From: JBOFWL01 sp051653605
GTDB lineage: Bacteria; Spirochaetota; Brevinematia; Brevinematales; Brevinemataceae
Assembly: GCA_051653605.1 (NCBI GenBank)
Contig: JBOFWL010000055.1
Span: forward strand, 1-30,484
DNA: 30,484 bases
Direction: 5' to 3'
Under the pieces are notes generated by a model that made no database searches, was not told the origin of the DNA, and saw only the letters and a list, made by a program, of their open reading frames with translations. The translations under genes and the position numbers were made by a program. Positions 22,098 to 30,484 of this stretch are shown piece after piece; within the stretch, counting starts at the first letter, position 1, and each line of letters starts with the position of its first letter.

Positions 22098-25000
22098 ATG
22101 AGCAATAAATTACAGCAGATGACACAACTTTTTTCTGAAACAAAAGATGATGTCACAAGGAATATAGAAAACTGGCAAGGCTACCTTACCACTGCAAGCA
22201 GACTATATAAATATAGTTTTGATGATCAAATTTCTATTCACGCACAAAGACCTGATGCGACTGCTTGTGCCACTATGGAACTTTGGAATGGCAAAATGAA
22301 TCGTTGGGTGAAAAGTGGTGCGAAAGGCATTGCCCTCATTAAGCATAATGCAGGGCAAAAGCCACGCCTTGAATATGTGTTTGAAATTTCAGATACAAGA
22401 GCAGTAGAAAACGCACGATACCCCTATCTTTGGGAAATGAAAGATAGTTACCATGAGCCTATCTTACAGGCAATGACTGAAATGTATGGCGATACTTCTC
22501 AAAATAGTTTCGCAGAAAATTTAATGGAATTTGCAGAACGAAGTGTTGGCGAACATTACAGAGAATTTCTGCACGACCTTACTTATGATTTAGAAGATAG
22601 TTTTTTAGAAGAACTTGATGATTTAAACATTGAAGTAAACTTTAAAAATGCCCTCACAGTGAGTACGCAATATATGGTGCTTTCAAGATGTGGTTTCGAC
22701 CCTATGGATTATCTTGAAAATGATGATTTTCGTAGTGTTATGGAATTTAATACACCTGAAGTTCTCTCCCATCTTGGAAATGCATTGAATTTAATATCTA
22801 GTGAAATGTTACTAAAAATCAGCGATATTGCACGAAATATTGATATAGAAAATATGCGTGAAAAAGTTGCAAAATCAAAAGAAATAGATTATACTAAAAA
22901 TATAGAATTTAACACTTTAAAGCGACAGAGTGAGAATGTAAAAGGAGATAATGAACATGAACAATCTAACCTACCAAAAGAATGGCGATTACCAAATTCC
23001 GAACTTGACACTGGGACTAGAGGACTACCCAGAAACAGTGGGCAAATACGGACTTCTGAGGGAAACACATCTCAAGAATCACAGACGAGGAACATACAGC
23101 CGAATGTTGACCGATGGCAGTCTATGGCCGCACCTGTGCGAGATAGACAAGCTAGCCGAGGAACAAGTGGACTTGATGATGGAACAAATGATGAAGTCGC
23201 AGAACGTAACAGAGGAACTGAAAGCCACCGATCAGATGTTATGGGTGCAGAAGGTAACGAACATCAAGGCACAGGCAGAGGAAGTAGTTCTAAGGGAAAT
23301 GATTTACTGCTAGACTTTGTTACCACTGATGAAAAATCAGAGGAATATTTAACAGCAATTCTAAGCCATGATACTCACTTTAAAAATAAGCTGGAAGAAA
23401 TTTCAGCTTATTTTTCTGTAAATTTTTCAAGTGATAAACGAGCTGAATATATGTCACAAAATTTCGGTGATGCCTTTGTAGAGATTATGCACAATGATAC
23501 AAGGCTTGGATATAAAGCTACTGATAATGGACTTACTGTGTGGAAAGGCTCATACTTATCACGAGCAGCCGAAAGCACTCTATCTTGGGATTTGGTGCAA
23601 GGTTTAACCAATAATCTTGTATTACCTAATTTTAGAAAAGAACACGCAGAAAAAACAACACAAATATCCCTATTTCCATCGGTAGAACAACAGATAGAAA
23701 ATATTGCAACAGTTAAAGCAGATGAGCTATCTTCTGCTTTTTCTGTTATTGAAAATGTTATTGTTGAAAACAGTTCAATTCCTCTTGATGTGGTAGATAA
23801 AATTATATCAACAGGTAATTGTGAACGCAGAGAATTCAGCTTGCCTTTAATCGCTGGACATTTCGCATACACTACTGATTTACAGTATAATGCTAAATTT
23901 CTTGAAAATCATTATGGAACTGGTGGCAAAGGTTTTGAAATTGACAAGCAAAAATATTCTGTTTGGTTTAATGAAAATGGTATGCAAATAGCAAAAGGAA
24001 CATCGGTTAGGCTTTCTCGCAGTAAAATTACCCTTTCGTGGGAGCAAGTAGCCGAAAAAGTGCGTGGACTTTTGGAAGATGGCAGATTTGCAAATAATGA
24101 AATCTTAGAGCAGTCACAAGAAAGCTATATGCACCATATAGCAGAAAAATATTCGTATATGTATCGTGATAGAGATGATGGATACAAAAATGAAAAACTA
24201 GACAATATTGTTACTCGTTTTAGCTACCCTGATTGCCTTGTAGAAATTTCAAAGCATTTTAAAGATAGTGAAAAATTTGCTGATATGAATGCTGGTATTA
24301 CACAAATGATACAAGACCACGAAAACGCTGGCGAAAAAGGTATTATGCGTTTTAAAAGTGCGACAAGAAGTTTATATAATATGGCTGATACCATAAAAGA
24401 TATGAATAATGAGCCGATAAACTTTCCACCAGCTCGTGATGATTTTGAGCGAACAGCAGAAAGTTTTATCACGCAAGATGAATTTGATTACTATTTCTTA
24501 GGGCGTGAAAGTAGTGTGAACGATAGAAAAATCGACACTTATCTATTTTTCCAAAGTGGTAAAGACAGCAAGGAAAAAGCAAGATTTTTAAGTGATAAAC
24601 AAGGCTTGGCAGGTCATAGTGGTGATGGACTTAGCACAATGTCGAGTGCAAAAGGCATTGAGTTTAGTCGTGGGGAGATTTTAAACCCATATGAAAAAAC
24701 AACGCTAAACTATAGTCAAATTTCAAAAAAAATTGAGGGCTATATTAGAGAAAATCGCTACTTAAATGATTTAGAAAAAGCACATATCCCTGATTTTACA
24801 AAGAAAAAGCTTGCTGTGACCATAAAAAGTTTTTATCATTACGCACCAAAGGACTTGGAGCGACCTTTTGATACAAAAAATGATTATTATTGGGATAATG
24901 TAAAAGAAATTGCAGAGCAAATTGACAAAGATGGTTTTACAGATAATCTCTTAGAGCAAATGCAGTATGCCCTCGATAACACTCTTTCCGATGAGCGTGG

Positions 25001-28000
25001 TTTTTCTGATATGCAAAAGGCTTTCGATAATGTGACAGCATATAAAAATGGCAGTTATGAGGTTTATCCATCAAAGTTTAAAAAGCTAACACCTATTAAA
25101 CAAACTGAAAAAGTAGTAGATGAAAATGACATCACTTCTCTTGCAAGAAAACTTGAAAACAAAAGACAACCTACACTTTTATCTGATGAATATGGACAAT
25201 TAACCCTTGATTTCTCTGCACCTATGCCAGTGGAAAAAATTATTATGGATACAGAAGAAGTATCCAATGTTCAAAGTATTTTGCAAGATAAGGGGTTAGT
25301 TGTATCAGAAGAATTTATTGAATACGCCAAAGAGCAAATTGATGAAAATGCTACTACTGAAACACTTGCAGATAAGGTGGTAAAGCTTGTGGAACAGGAG
25401 GAAATAGAAACAAGTATTCCATCAACAAGAACTGTTATGTATAGTGATTTTGCAAGTGAATTTGTCAAATCTAGTAGCGATTTTAAAGATGAAGAAATGA
25501 CGGTCTATATCAACGATGATGGCAAAGAATTTGTTCTAGGATATGGTGAATTAGGTAATGGCACCACTGTGTGGAATTATTTTGATAATCAAAACAATGA
25601 CTTTGCAACGGTTGCCCATATCTCAGCAGATGGCACAGTTAAGATAAACGACAAGGATATACCACCGCTTGCAATTAAGCAGATTAAAGAGAAATCCACA
25701 CTACTTTACCCACAAGAGCCAGTAAAAAATGAAACAATAGCAAGGCAAGAAAAAGTCATACAAGGCGAGCAAAGTGTCATTGCATTTTTAGAAGCAAAAG
25801 CAAAATATCCAAATGATGTAATTGGTGTTGTGGCTGGGGAACTACTTCTCTTTTACGGAAAAGATGCTGAAATGGTTGTACCTATTATTGATAGGAAGTT
25901 AATTGAAAGAACACTGCCTGAACTTGGTAATAGTAAAATTACAGGGGTGCAGATAGAAAATCTAAATAATGCAGCACAGAAATTATCATTAAAAGGCATA
26001 GACTTTAAAGTTTTAGATGACGAAGATGGTAGCTATAAAGTATCAAGAGAAAATAAGGCGAGCCAGTTTATTCCACTTGGCATTCGATTAGAGCATGAGA
26101 ACAAAAGCTTAACTGTGGAAAGTGTAGACTATGAGAACGGTGACGTCTATATGCGTGATGTTAACTCGATACTACCAGTGTTTAAGACTTATTCTGTGGA
26201 ACAAGTGCGAGAAATATATTTAGAGCAGGATAACAGCAGTTTTCTTGACTATATCAAAGAAACACAGGGCGAACTTGCAAAAGATAAAACACAAACACCT
26301 GATATCTTGTTCTTCAATGATTTTAATGATTTAGAACTTGATTATTCAAAGTATAACGATGGAGATGTTATAGGATATAACGGTGAAGGTGTAAAATACA
26401 CTGTTGGTAAAAGTGGCGATTTAGTTTATACCACGCAAACCACTTCTATTACTCCTTATGGGGAGATTTTAGGCGATAACATGACCCCTGAAATCTATGA
26501 GAAATTTAAGGCTTGGAAAGCTGAACAAGACAGTGTTTCTTTTGACTTTGATGGTGGAACTTTGGGATTTACCCCACCACCAAAACAAGAGCAACAACCG
26601 ATTATCGACTATACACCAAAAGTTAATTTCAAAATCACAAATGATGATTTAGGTGTAGGCACAGCCAAAGAAAAATTTGCAAGAAATATTCAAGCCATTG
26701 AAACCCTTAAAACTATTGAGAACGAACATAGACAAGCAACCCCTGATGAACAGCAGATTTTACATGAATATGTTGGTTTTGGTGGACTTTCAGAAGCCTT
26801 TGATGAGGGTAAAACAGCGTGGGCAAGTGAATACACTCAGCTTAAAAGTTTGCTAACCGATGATGAATATGAAAAAGCAAGGGCAAGCACATTAAACGCA
26901 CATTATACAAGCCCTACTGTTATTCGTTCTATGTATGAAGCATTAGAAAATATGGGTGTACCTACTGATGGCAATATGCTTGACCCTGCACTTGGCAGTG
27001 GTAACTTTTTTGGTATGCTCCCTAAGACAATGGCAGATACAAAGCTATATGGTAGCGAACTTGATAGCTTAACAGGGCGAATTGCAAGACAGCTTTATCC
27101 TAACGCTGATATTCATATCAAAGGCTATGAAAAAACGAATTTCCCTGACAATTTCTTTGATGTTGCCATTGGTAATGTACCTTTTGGGAACTACTCTGTA
27201 GCTGACAAGAGGTATGATAAACAAGGGTTTTTAATTCACGATTATTTCTTTGGTGCCACGTTAGATAAGGTGCGAACGGGTGGTGTTATCGCATTTATAA
27301 CAAGCAAAGGTACACTAGATAAGCAAAGCAGCTCTGTGCGTGAATACTTAGCACAACGAGCCGATTTACTTGGTGCCATTCGTTTGCCTAATACAGCATT
27401 TAAAGCAAATGCAGGCACAGAGGTAACAAGTGATATTATCTTCTTGCAAAAACGTGACCATGCACCTGAAATCTTGCCTAATTGGGTGAACGTAGCTGAG
27501 AACGAAGATGGTATAACCCTTAATCAATATTTTATAGATAACCCACAAATGATAATGGGTGAAATGGCAATGGTAAGTGGTCAGTTTGGCATGGAGTCTA
27601 CTTGCAATCCTAATGTAGATAGTCCACTATCAGAGCAACTACAAGAAGCCATTACCCACCTTGCAGAGCCAAATAAACAACTGCTAAATCAAAAGGTGCA
27701 AGCTGATGATAAAGAAGTGGATACTTCTATCAGTGCCACACCTGATGTTAGAAATTTTAGTTATACCATTGTTGAAGATAAGGTGTATTTCAGAGAAAAC
27801 AGCAGAATGAATGAAGTTATATTGTCTAATAAAGATAGTATGAAAATGAAAGATTTGCTTGCTGTCCGTGATAAAACAAGAGAAATTATTGAAATGCAGC
27901 TTGACGATTGTTCTGATGAACAGCTAGAAAAGGCACAAGCTGAACTGAATATTCTTTATGATAGCTATAATAAAAATTATGGTTTGATAAATTCTAGGTC

Positions 28001-30484
28001 AAGCAAAAGCTTGTTTGCAAGTGATGTTAGCTACCCCCTGCTTTGCTCACTTGAAAAATTAGATGAAGAAGGAAATTTAAAAGGTAAAGCAGATATTTTC
28101 ACAAAAAGAACAATCAAAAATTCTGTTAAAGTAACAAGTGTTGACACACCCAGTGAAGCACTTGCTATTTCCATTGCAGAAAAAGCCAGTGTTGATATTG
28201 AGTTTATGTCTAGTCTGTTGGGTGAAAAATATAATACCGACGAAATCATCGAGAGTTTAAAAGGCATTATATTTAAAGACCCACTGCATTGCGGTGAGGA
28301 TAATTCTCGTGCAAGATTTCTAACTTCAGATGAATATTTAAGTGGAAATGTACGAGAAAAGCTAGGCATGGCACAGGTGGCTGCCGAAACTTATCCAGAA
28401 TACAAAATAAACGTAGAATGTCTTGAAAAGGTACAACCAAAGGAATTAACAGCAAGTGAAATAGATGTGCGTATTGGTGCAACTTGGATAGAGCCTAAGT
28501 ATTATGCACAGTTTATGTTTGAGCTACTAGGTACGCCAAGGTATTCACAAGGCAGTAAGATTGACATTAACTATTCAAAATACAGCGGAGAATGGAATGT
28601 CAAAGGAAAAGCAGAAGATAAAGCTAATCCAAAAGCTTCTACTACTTATGGAACTAAGCGAAAAAATGCTTATGCGATTATTGAAGATAGCCTGAACTTG
28701 CGTGATACTCGTATCTATGACAAAAAGTATGATGATGAGGGCAGAGAAATTCGTGTTTTAAATGCTCAAGAAACCACCATAGCACAGCAAAAGCAAGAAC
28801 AAATTGGTGAAGCATTTAAAGAATGGGTATGGAAAGACCCTAGGAGGCGTGAAGAACTGGCAGCAGTTTATAATGAAATTTATAACTCTACTCGTCCTCG
28901 TGAGTTTGACGGTCAGCATATTAGATTTGATGGAATGTCCCCACTTATTACTCTAAACAATCATCAAAAAAATGCCGTTGCAAGAACAATGTATGGTGGT
29001 AATTCTTTGCTTGCTCACTGCGTTGGTGCGGGGAAAACTTTTACAATGATTGCAAGTGCTATGGAGGGTAAAAGGCTTGGACTTAATCAAAAATCACTCT
29101 TTGTAGTACCTAACCATTTGACAGAACAGATGGGTACTGATATTTATCAATTATATCCTGGTGCAAAGGTTTTAGTGGCTACTAAAAAAGACTTTGAGCC
29201 AGCAAATAGAAAGACATTTTGCAGTAGAATTGCCACAGGCGATTTTGATATTGTGGTAATTGGGCATAGTCAGTTTGAGAAAATTCCTCTATCTGTTGCA
29301 AGACAAGAAGCAATCCTTAAAAATCAAGTAAATGACATTCTCAATGCTATAAATGATGCAAAATCTCAAAATGGCGAAAGATATACTATTAAACAGCTTG
29401 AAAAAACAAAGAAATCCCTTGAAACAAGGCTTGAAAAACTAGGCACGCAAGAACGAAAAGATAGCGTAGTTACCTTTGAGGAATTGGGTGTTGATAAACT
29501 CTATGTTGACGAGGCACATCTATTTAAAAACTTGTTTTTGCATACTAAAATGCGCAACGTCGCAGGTATTGGACAATCCGAAGCACAAAAATCAACGGAT
29601 ATGTTTACAAAGTGCCAATATATGGACGAGATTACAGGTGGAAAAGGTGTGGTTTTTGCCACAGGGACGCCCGTTAGCAATAGCATGACGGAACTTTATA
29701 CAATGATGAGATATTTGCAGTACAAAACACTTGAAAGACTGGATTTAACCCATTTCGACGCATGGGCTGCAAACTTTGGCGAAAAAATCACCGCCATAGA
29801 GCTTGCACCTGAAGGAACTGGTTTTAGAAGTAAAACAAGGTTTGCCAAGTTTTTCAATTTGCCTGAGTTAATCAATATTTGGAAAGAAGCCGCAGACATT
29901 CAAACTGCTGATATGCTGAATCTTCCTGTGCCAAAGGCAGAACATACCACTGTCGTTACAAAACCTAGTGAATTCCAACAAGAGATGGTGGAAAATCTTG
30001 CAGATCGTGCCGAAGATGTGCGTAATAAAGCTGTAGAGCCTAATATCGACAACATGCTTAAAATCACCTCTGATGGGCGAAAACTAGCTTTAGATCAAAG
30101 GCTAGGAAACGATATGCTTCCTGATAATGAAGATAGTAAAATCAACACTTGTGTGAAAAATGTCTTTGATATTTGGGAAGAAAGCAAACCTACAAGTGGA
30201 ACACAAATTATCTTCTGTGACCTCTCTACCCCTCATTATGATGGCACATTTAATGTATATGACGATATTAAAAACAAACTAATTGAAAAAGGTGTACCAC
30301 CTGATGAGATAAAATTTATCCATGATGCCAATACAGAACAACAAAAGGCAGAATTATTTGCAAAAGTGCGTAAAGGCTCTGTGCGTGTGTTGATTGGCAG
30401 TACGGCAAAATGTGGTGCTGGTACTAATATTCAGACAAAACTTGTAGCACTCCATCACACAGATTGCCCGTGGCGTCCAAGCGA
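22098..30484 (+). CDS. Giant DNA methylase / SNF2-type helicase of the ICE (3' end outside window)
   Basis: An open frame of 2795 codons continuing past the window. The N-terminal part (about 1-110: DDQISIHAQRPDATACATME, WVKSGAKGIALI) resembles ArdC/LtrC-type domains. A low-complexity Gly/Arg/Gln/Asn-rich linker (about 282-408) is where the tnpV frame overlaps, and QISLF follows at 522. Residues about 1560-1790 hold an N6-adenine methylase: motif I MLDPALGSGNFF (about 1627), motif IV IGNVPFGNY. The helicase core has Walker A GAGKT (about 2311), DEAH in YVDEAHLF (about 2470), FATGTPVSN, and near the window end HHTDCPWRPSD. Such proteins are thought to modify and unwind ICE DNA and resist restriction. 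Frame continuity was checked by eye at several points. Confidence 0.92.
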   Translation, partial: MSNKLQQMTQLFSETKDDVTRNIENWQGYLTTASRLYKYSFDDQISIHAQRPDATACATMELWNGKMNRWVKSGAKGIALIKHNAGQKPRLEYVFEISDTRAVENARYPYLWEMKDSYHEPILQAMTEMYGDTSQNSFAENLMEFAERSVGEHYREFLHDLTYDLEDSFLEELDDLNIEVNFKNALTVSTQYMVLSRCGFDPMDYLENDDFRSVMEFNTPEVLSHLGNALNLISSEMLLKISDIARNIDIENMREKVAKSKEIDYTKNIEFNTLKRQSENVKGDNEHEQSNLPKEWRLPNSELDTGTRGLPRNSGQIRTSEGNTSQESQTRNIQPNVDRWQSMAAPVRDRQASRGTSGLDDGTNDEVAERNRGTESHRSDVMGAEGNEHQGTGRGSSSKGNDLLLDFVTTDEKSEEYLTAILSHDTHFKNKLEEISAYFSVNFSSDKRAEYMSQNFGDAFVEIMHNDTRLGYKATDNGLTVWKGSYLSRAAESTLSWDLVQGLTNNLVLPNFRKEHAEKTTQISLFPSVEQQIENIATVKADELSSAFSVIENVIVENSSIPLDVVDKIISTGNCERREFSLPLIAGHFAYTTDLQYNAKFLENHYGTGGKGFEIDKQKYSVWFNENGMQIAKGTSVRLSRSKITLSWEQVAEKVRGLLEDGRFANNEILEQSQESYMHHIAEKYSYMYRDRDDGYKNEKLDNIVTRFSYPDCLVEISKHFKDSEKFADMNAGITQMIQDHENAGEKGIMRFKSATRSLYNMADTIKDMNNEPINFPPARDDFERTAESFITQDEFDYYFLGRESSVNDRKIDTYLFFQSGKDSKEKARFLSDKQGLAGHSGDGLSTMSSAKGIEFSRGEILNPYEKTTLNYSQISKKIEGYIRENRYLNDLEKAHIPDFTKKKLAVTIKSFYHYAPKDLERPFDTKNDYYWDNVKEIAEQIDKDGFTDNLLEQMQYALDNTLSDERGFSDMQKAFDNVTAYKNGSYEVYPSKFKKLTPIKQTEKVVDENDITSLARKLENKRQPTLLSDEYGQLTLDFSAPMPVEKIIMDTEEVSNVQSILQDKGLVVSEEFIEYAKEQIDENATTETLADKVVKLVEQEEIETSIPSTRTVMYSDFASEFVKSSSDFKDEEMTVYINDDGKEFVLGYGELGNGTTVWNYFDNQNNDFATVAHISADGTVKINDKDIPPLAIKQIKEKSTLLYPQEPVKNETIARQEKVIQGEQSVIAFLEAKAKYPNDVIGVVAGELLLFYGKDAEMVVPIIDRKLIERTLPELGNSKITGVQIENLNNAAQKLSLKGIDFKVLDDEDGSYKVSRENKASQFIPLGIRLEHENKSLTVESVDYENGDVYMRDVNSILPVFKTYSVEQVREIYLEQDNSSFLDYIKETQGELAKDKTQTPDILFFNDFNDLELDYSKYNDGDVIGYNGEGVKYTVGKSGDLVYTTQTTSITPYGEILGDNMTPEIYEKFKAWKAEQDSVSFDFDGGTLGFTPPPKQEQQPIIDYTPKVNFKITNDDLGVGTAKEKFARNIQAIETLKTIENEHRQATPDEQQILHEYVGFGGLSEAFDEGKTAWASEYTQLKSLLTDDEYEKARASTLNAHYTSPTVIRSMYEALENMGVPTDGNMLDPALGSGNFFGMLPKTMADTKLYGSELDSLTGRIARQLYPNADIHIKGYEKTNFPDNFFDVAIGNVPFGNYSVADKRYDKQGFLIHDYFFGATLDKVRTGGVIAFITSKGTLDKQSSSVREYLAQRADLLGAIRLPNTAFKANAGTEVTSDIIFLQKRDHAPEILPNWVNVAENEDGITLNQYFIDNPQMIMGEMAMVSGQFGMESTCNPNVDSPLSEQLQEAITHLAEPNKQLLNQKVQADDKEVDTSISATPDVRNFSYTIVEDKVYFRENSRMNEVILSNKDSMKMKDLLAVRDKTREIIEMQLDDCSDEQLEKAQAELNILYDSYNKNYGLINSRSSKSLFASDVSYPLLCSLEKLDEEGNLKGKADIFTKRTIKNSVKVTSVDTPSEALAISIAEKASVDIEFMSSLLGEKYNTDEIIESLKGIIFKDPLHCGEDNSRARFLTSDEYLSGNVREKLGMAQVAAETYPEYKINVECLEKVQPKELTASEIDVRIGATWIEPKYYAQFMFELLGTPRYSQGSKIDINYSKYSGEWNVKGKAEDKANPKASTTYGTKRKNAYAIIEDSLNLRDTRIYDKKYDDEGREIRVLNAQETTIAQQKQEQIGEAFKEWVWKDPRRREELAAVYNEIYNSTRPREFDGQHIRFDGMSPLITLNNHQKNAVARTMYGGNSLLAHCVGAGKTFTMIASAMEGKRLGLNQKSLFVVPNHLTEQMGTDIYQLYPGAKVLVATKKDFEPANRKTFCSRIATGDFDIVVIGHSQFEKIPLSVARQEAILKNQVNDILNAINDAKSQNGERYTIKQLEKTKKSLETRLEKLGTQERKDSVVTFEELGVDKLYVDEAHLFKNLFLHTKMRNVAGIGQSEAQKSTDMFTKCQYMDEITGGKGVVFATGTPVSNSMTELYTMMRYLQYKTLERLDLTHFDAWAANFGEKITAIELAPEGTGFRSKTRFAKFFNLPELINIWKEAADIQTADMLNLPVPKAEHTTVVTKPSEFQQEMVENLADRAEDVRNKAVEPNIDNMLKITSDGRKLALDQRLGNDMLPDNEDSKINTCVKNVFDIWEESKPTSGTQIIFCDLSTPHYDGTFNVYDDIKNKLIEKGVPPDEIKFIHDANTEQQKAELFAKVRKGSVRVLIGSTAKCGAGTNIQTKLVALHHTDCPWRPS
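22957..23313 (+). CDS. tnpV: TnpV family protein encoded inside the giant gene in another frame
   Basis: A 118-residue frame lying wholly within the methylase-helicase gene, shifted by +1. The protein has the TnpV layout: MNNLTYQKNGDYQIPNLTL, VGKYGLLRETHLKNHRRGTY, SRMLTDGSLWPHLCEID, then EEVVLREMIY at the end. AAAGGAG (22941-22947) lies 9 bases before the ATG at 22957, an unusually strong site for the inside of a gene; the ATG at 22951 is too close. The overlapped part of the large protein is low in complexity, and the DNA here is visibly richer in G+C than its surroundings, so selection seems to act mainly on tnpV. TnpV is named from Tn4451-type elements; its function is unproven. Confidence 0.82.
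   Translation: MNNLTYQKNGDYQIPNLTLGLEDYPETVGKYGLLRETHLKNHRRGTYSRMLTDGSLWPHLCEIDKLAEEQVDLMMEQMMKSQNVTEELKATDQMLWVQKVTNIKAQAEEVVLREMIYC

Larger units (their letters stand above)
1..30484. mobile_element. Tn1549-like integrative conjugative element, internal part
   Basis: The genes at 1-162 and 9538-30484 form one co-directional block typical of the Tn1549 superfamily of ICEs: Maff2, VirB6/TrbL-like, DUF3849, PrgI, VirB4, CHAP protein, DUF4315, DUF4366, topoisomerase III, DUF4316/YodL and a giant methylase-helicase. All are A+T-rich. Neither ICE end, its integrase, its relaxase nor its coupling protein is inside the window, so the element continues on both sides. The family assignment rests on gene order and protein motifs read by eye; no database comparison was made. 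Confidence 0.88.

Noticed and set aside
1..30484. CRISPR arrays, tRNA or rRNA genes, insertion sequences
   Set aside because: No regular short repeat-spacer pattern, cloverleaf, ribosomal RNA stretch or DDE transposase was found; the only regular array (1914-2200) has too few and too diverged repeats to be CRISPR.

Overview
The window is part of a Tn1549-like integrative conjugative element (ICE) of a low-G+C Bacillota (Clostridia, Tissierellia or Streptococcus-type host). A second, smaller mobile element is inserted in it. The host-ICE genes are A+T-rich (roughly one third G+C by eye). They follow the order known for this superfamily: Maff2, VirB6/TrbL-like, DUF3849, PrgI, VirB4, CHAP-domain protein, DUF4315, DUF4366, topoisomerase III, DUF4316/YodL, then a giant DNA methylase/SNF2 helicase. 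The taxon cannot be fixed from mobile DNA alone.

Region 1 (1-162 and 9538-9630): a small gene of the Maff2 family is split in two. Region 2 (about 160-9540): the insertion is a ~9.4 kb integrative mobilizable element (IME). Its two ends carry a 3-bp GTA repeat and an inverted 10-bp motif (GATAAAGAAG). Joining the flanks at GTA restores an intact 74-codon maff2 frame. The IME has a G+C-rich backbone: sigma-like factor, HTH protein, a structured oriT-like region, MobC, VirD2-type relaxase, Cys-rich VLP protein, a replisome organizer plus DnaC-like loader, TnpW and a large serine recombinase. It also has two A+T-rich cargo blocks: an HTH plus two small membrane proteins at the left end, and a divergently oriented metallo-beta-lactamase-fold hydrolase between tnpW and the recombinase. 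The IME encodes its own relaxase but no secretion channel, so it presumably borrows an ICE apparatus, while its insertion breaks a conserved ICE transfer-module gene.

Region 3 (9642-18790): tightly packed ICE transfer operon with overlapping or abutting genes and several TTG starts: membrane channel, VirB4 ATPase, cell-wall hydrolase, and topoisomerase III. Region 4 (18791-22059): two probable accessory insertions on either side of the DUF4316 gene, each with its own promoter and a terminator ending in a shared T-run/TGCGTTT sequence. One is an HNH-like protein, the other a HigB/HigA-type toxin-antitoxin pair. Region 5 (22098-30484): the first 2795 codons of a giant methylase/helicase, running off the window. 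A TnpV-family gene with its own strong ribosome binding site lies inside it in another reading frame (22957-23313), a genuine-looking overprinted gene and the most striking observation here.

No tRNA, rRNA, CRISPR array or insertion sequence was seen, and no gene that can be named as an antibiotic-resistance determinant.
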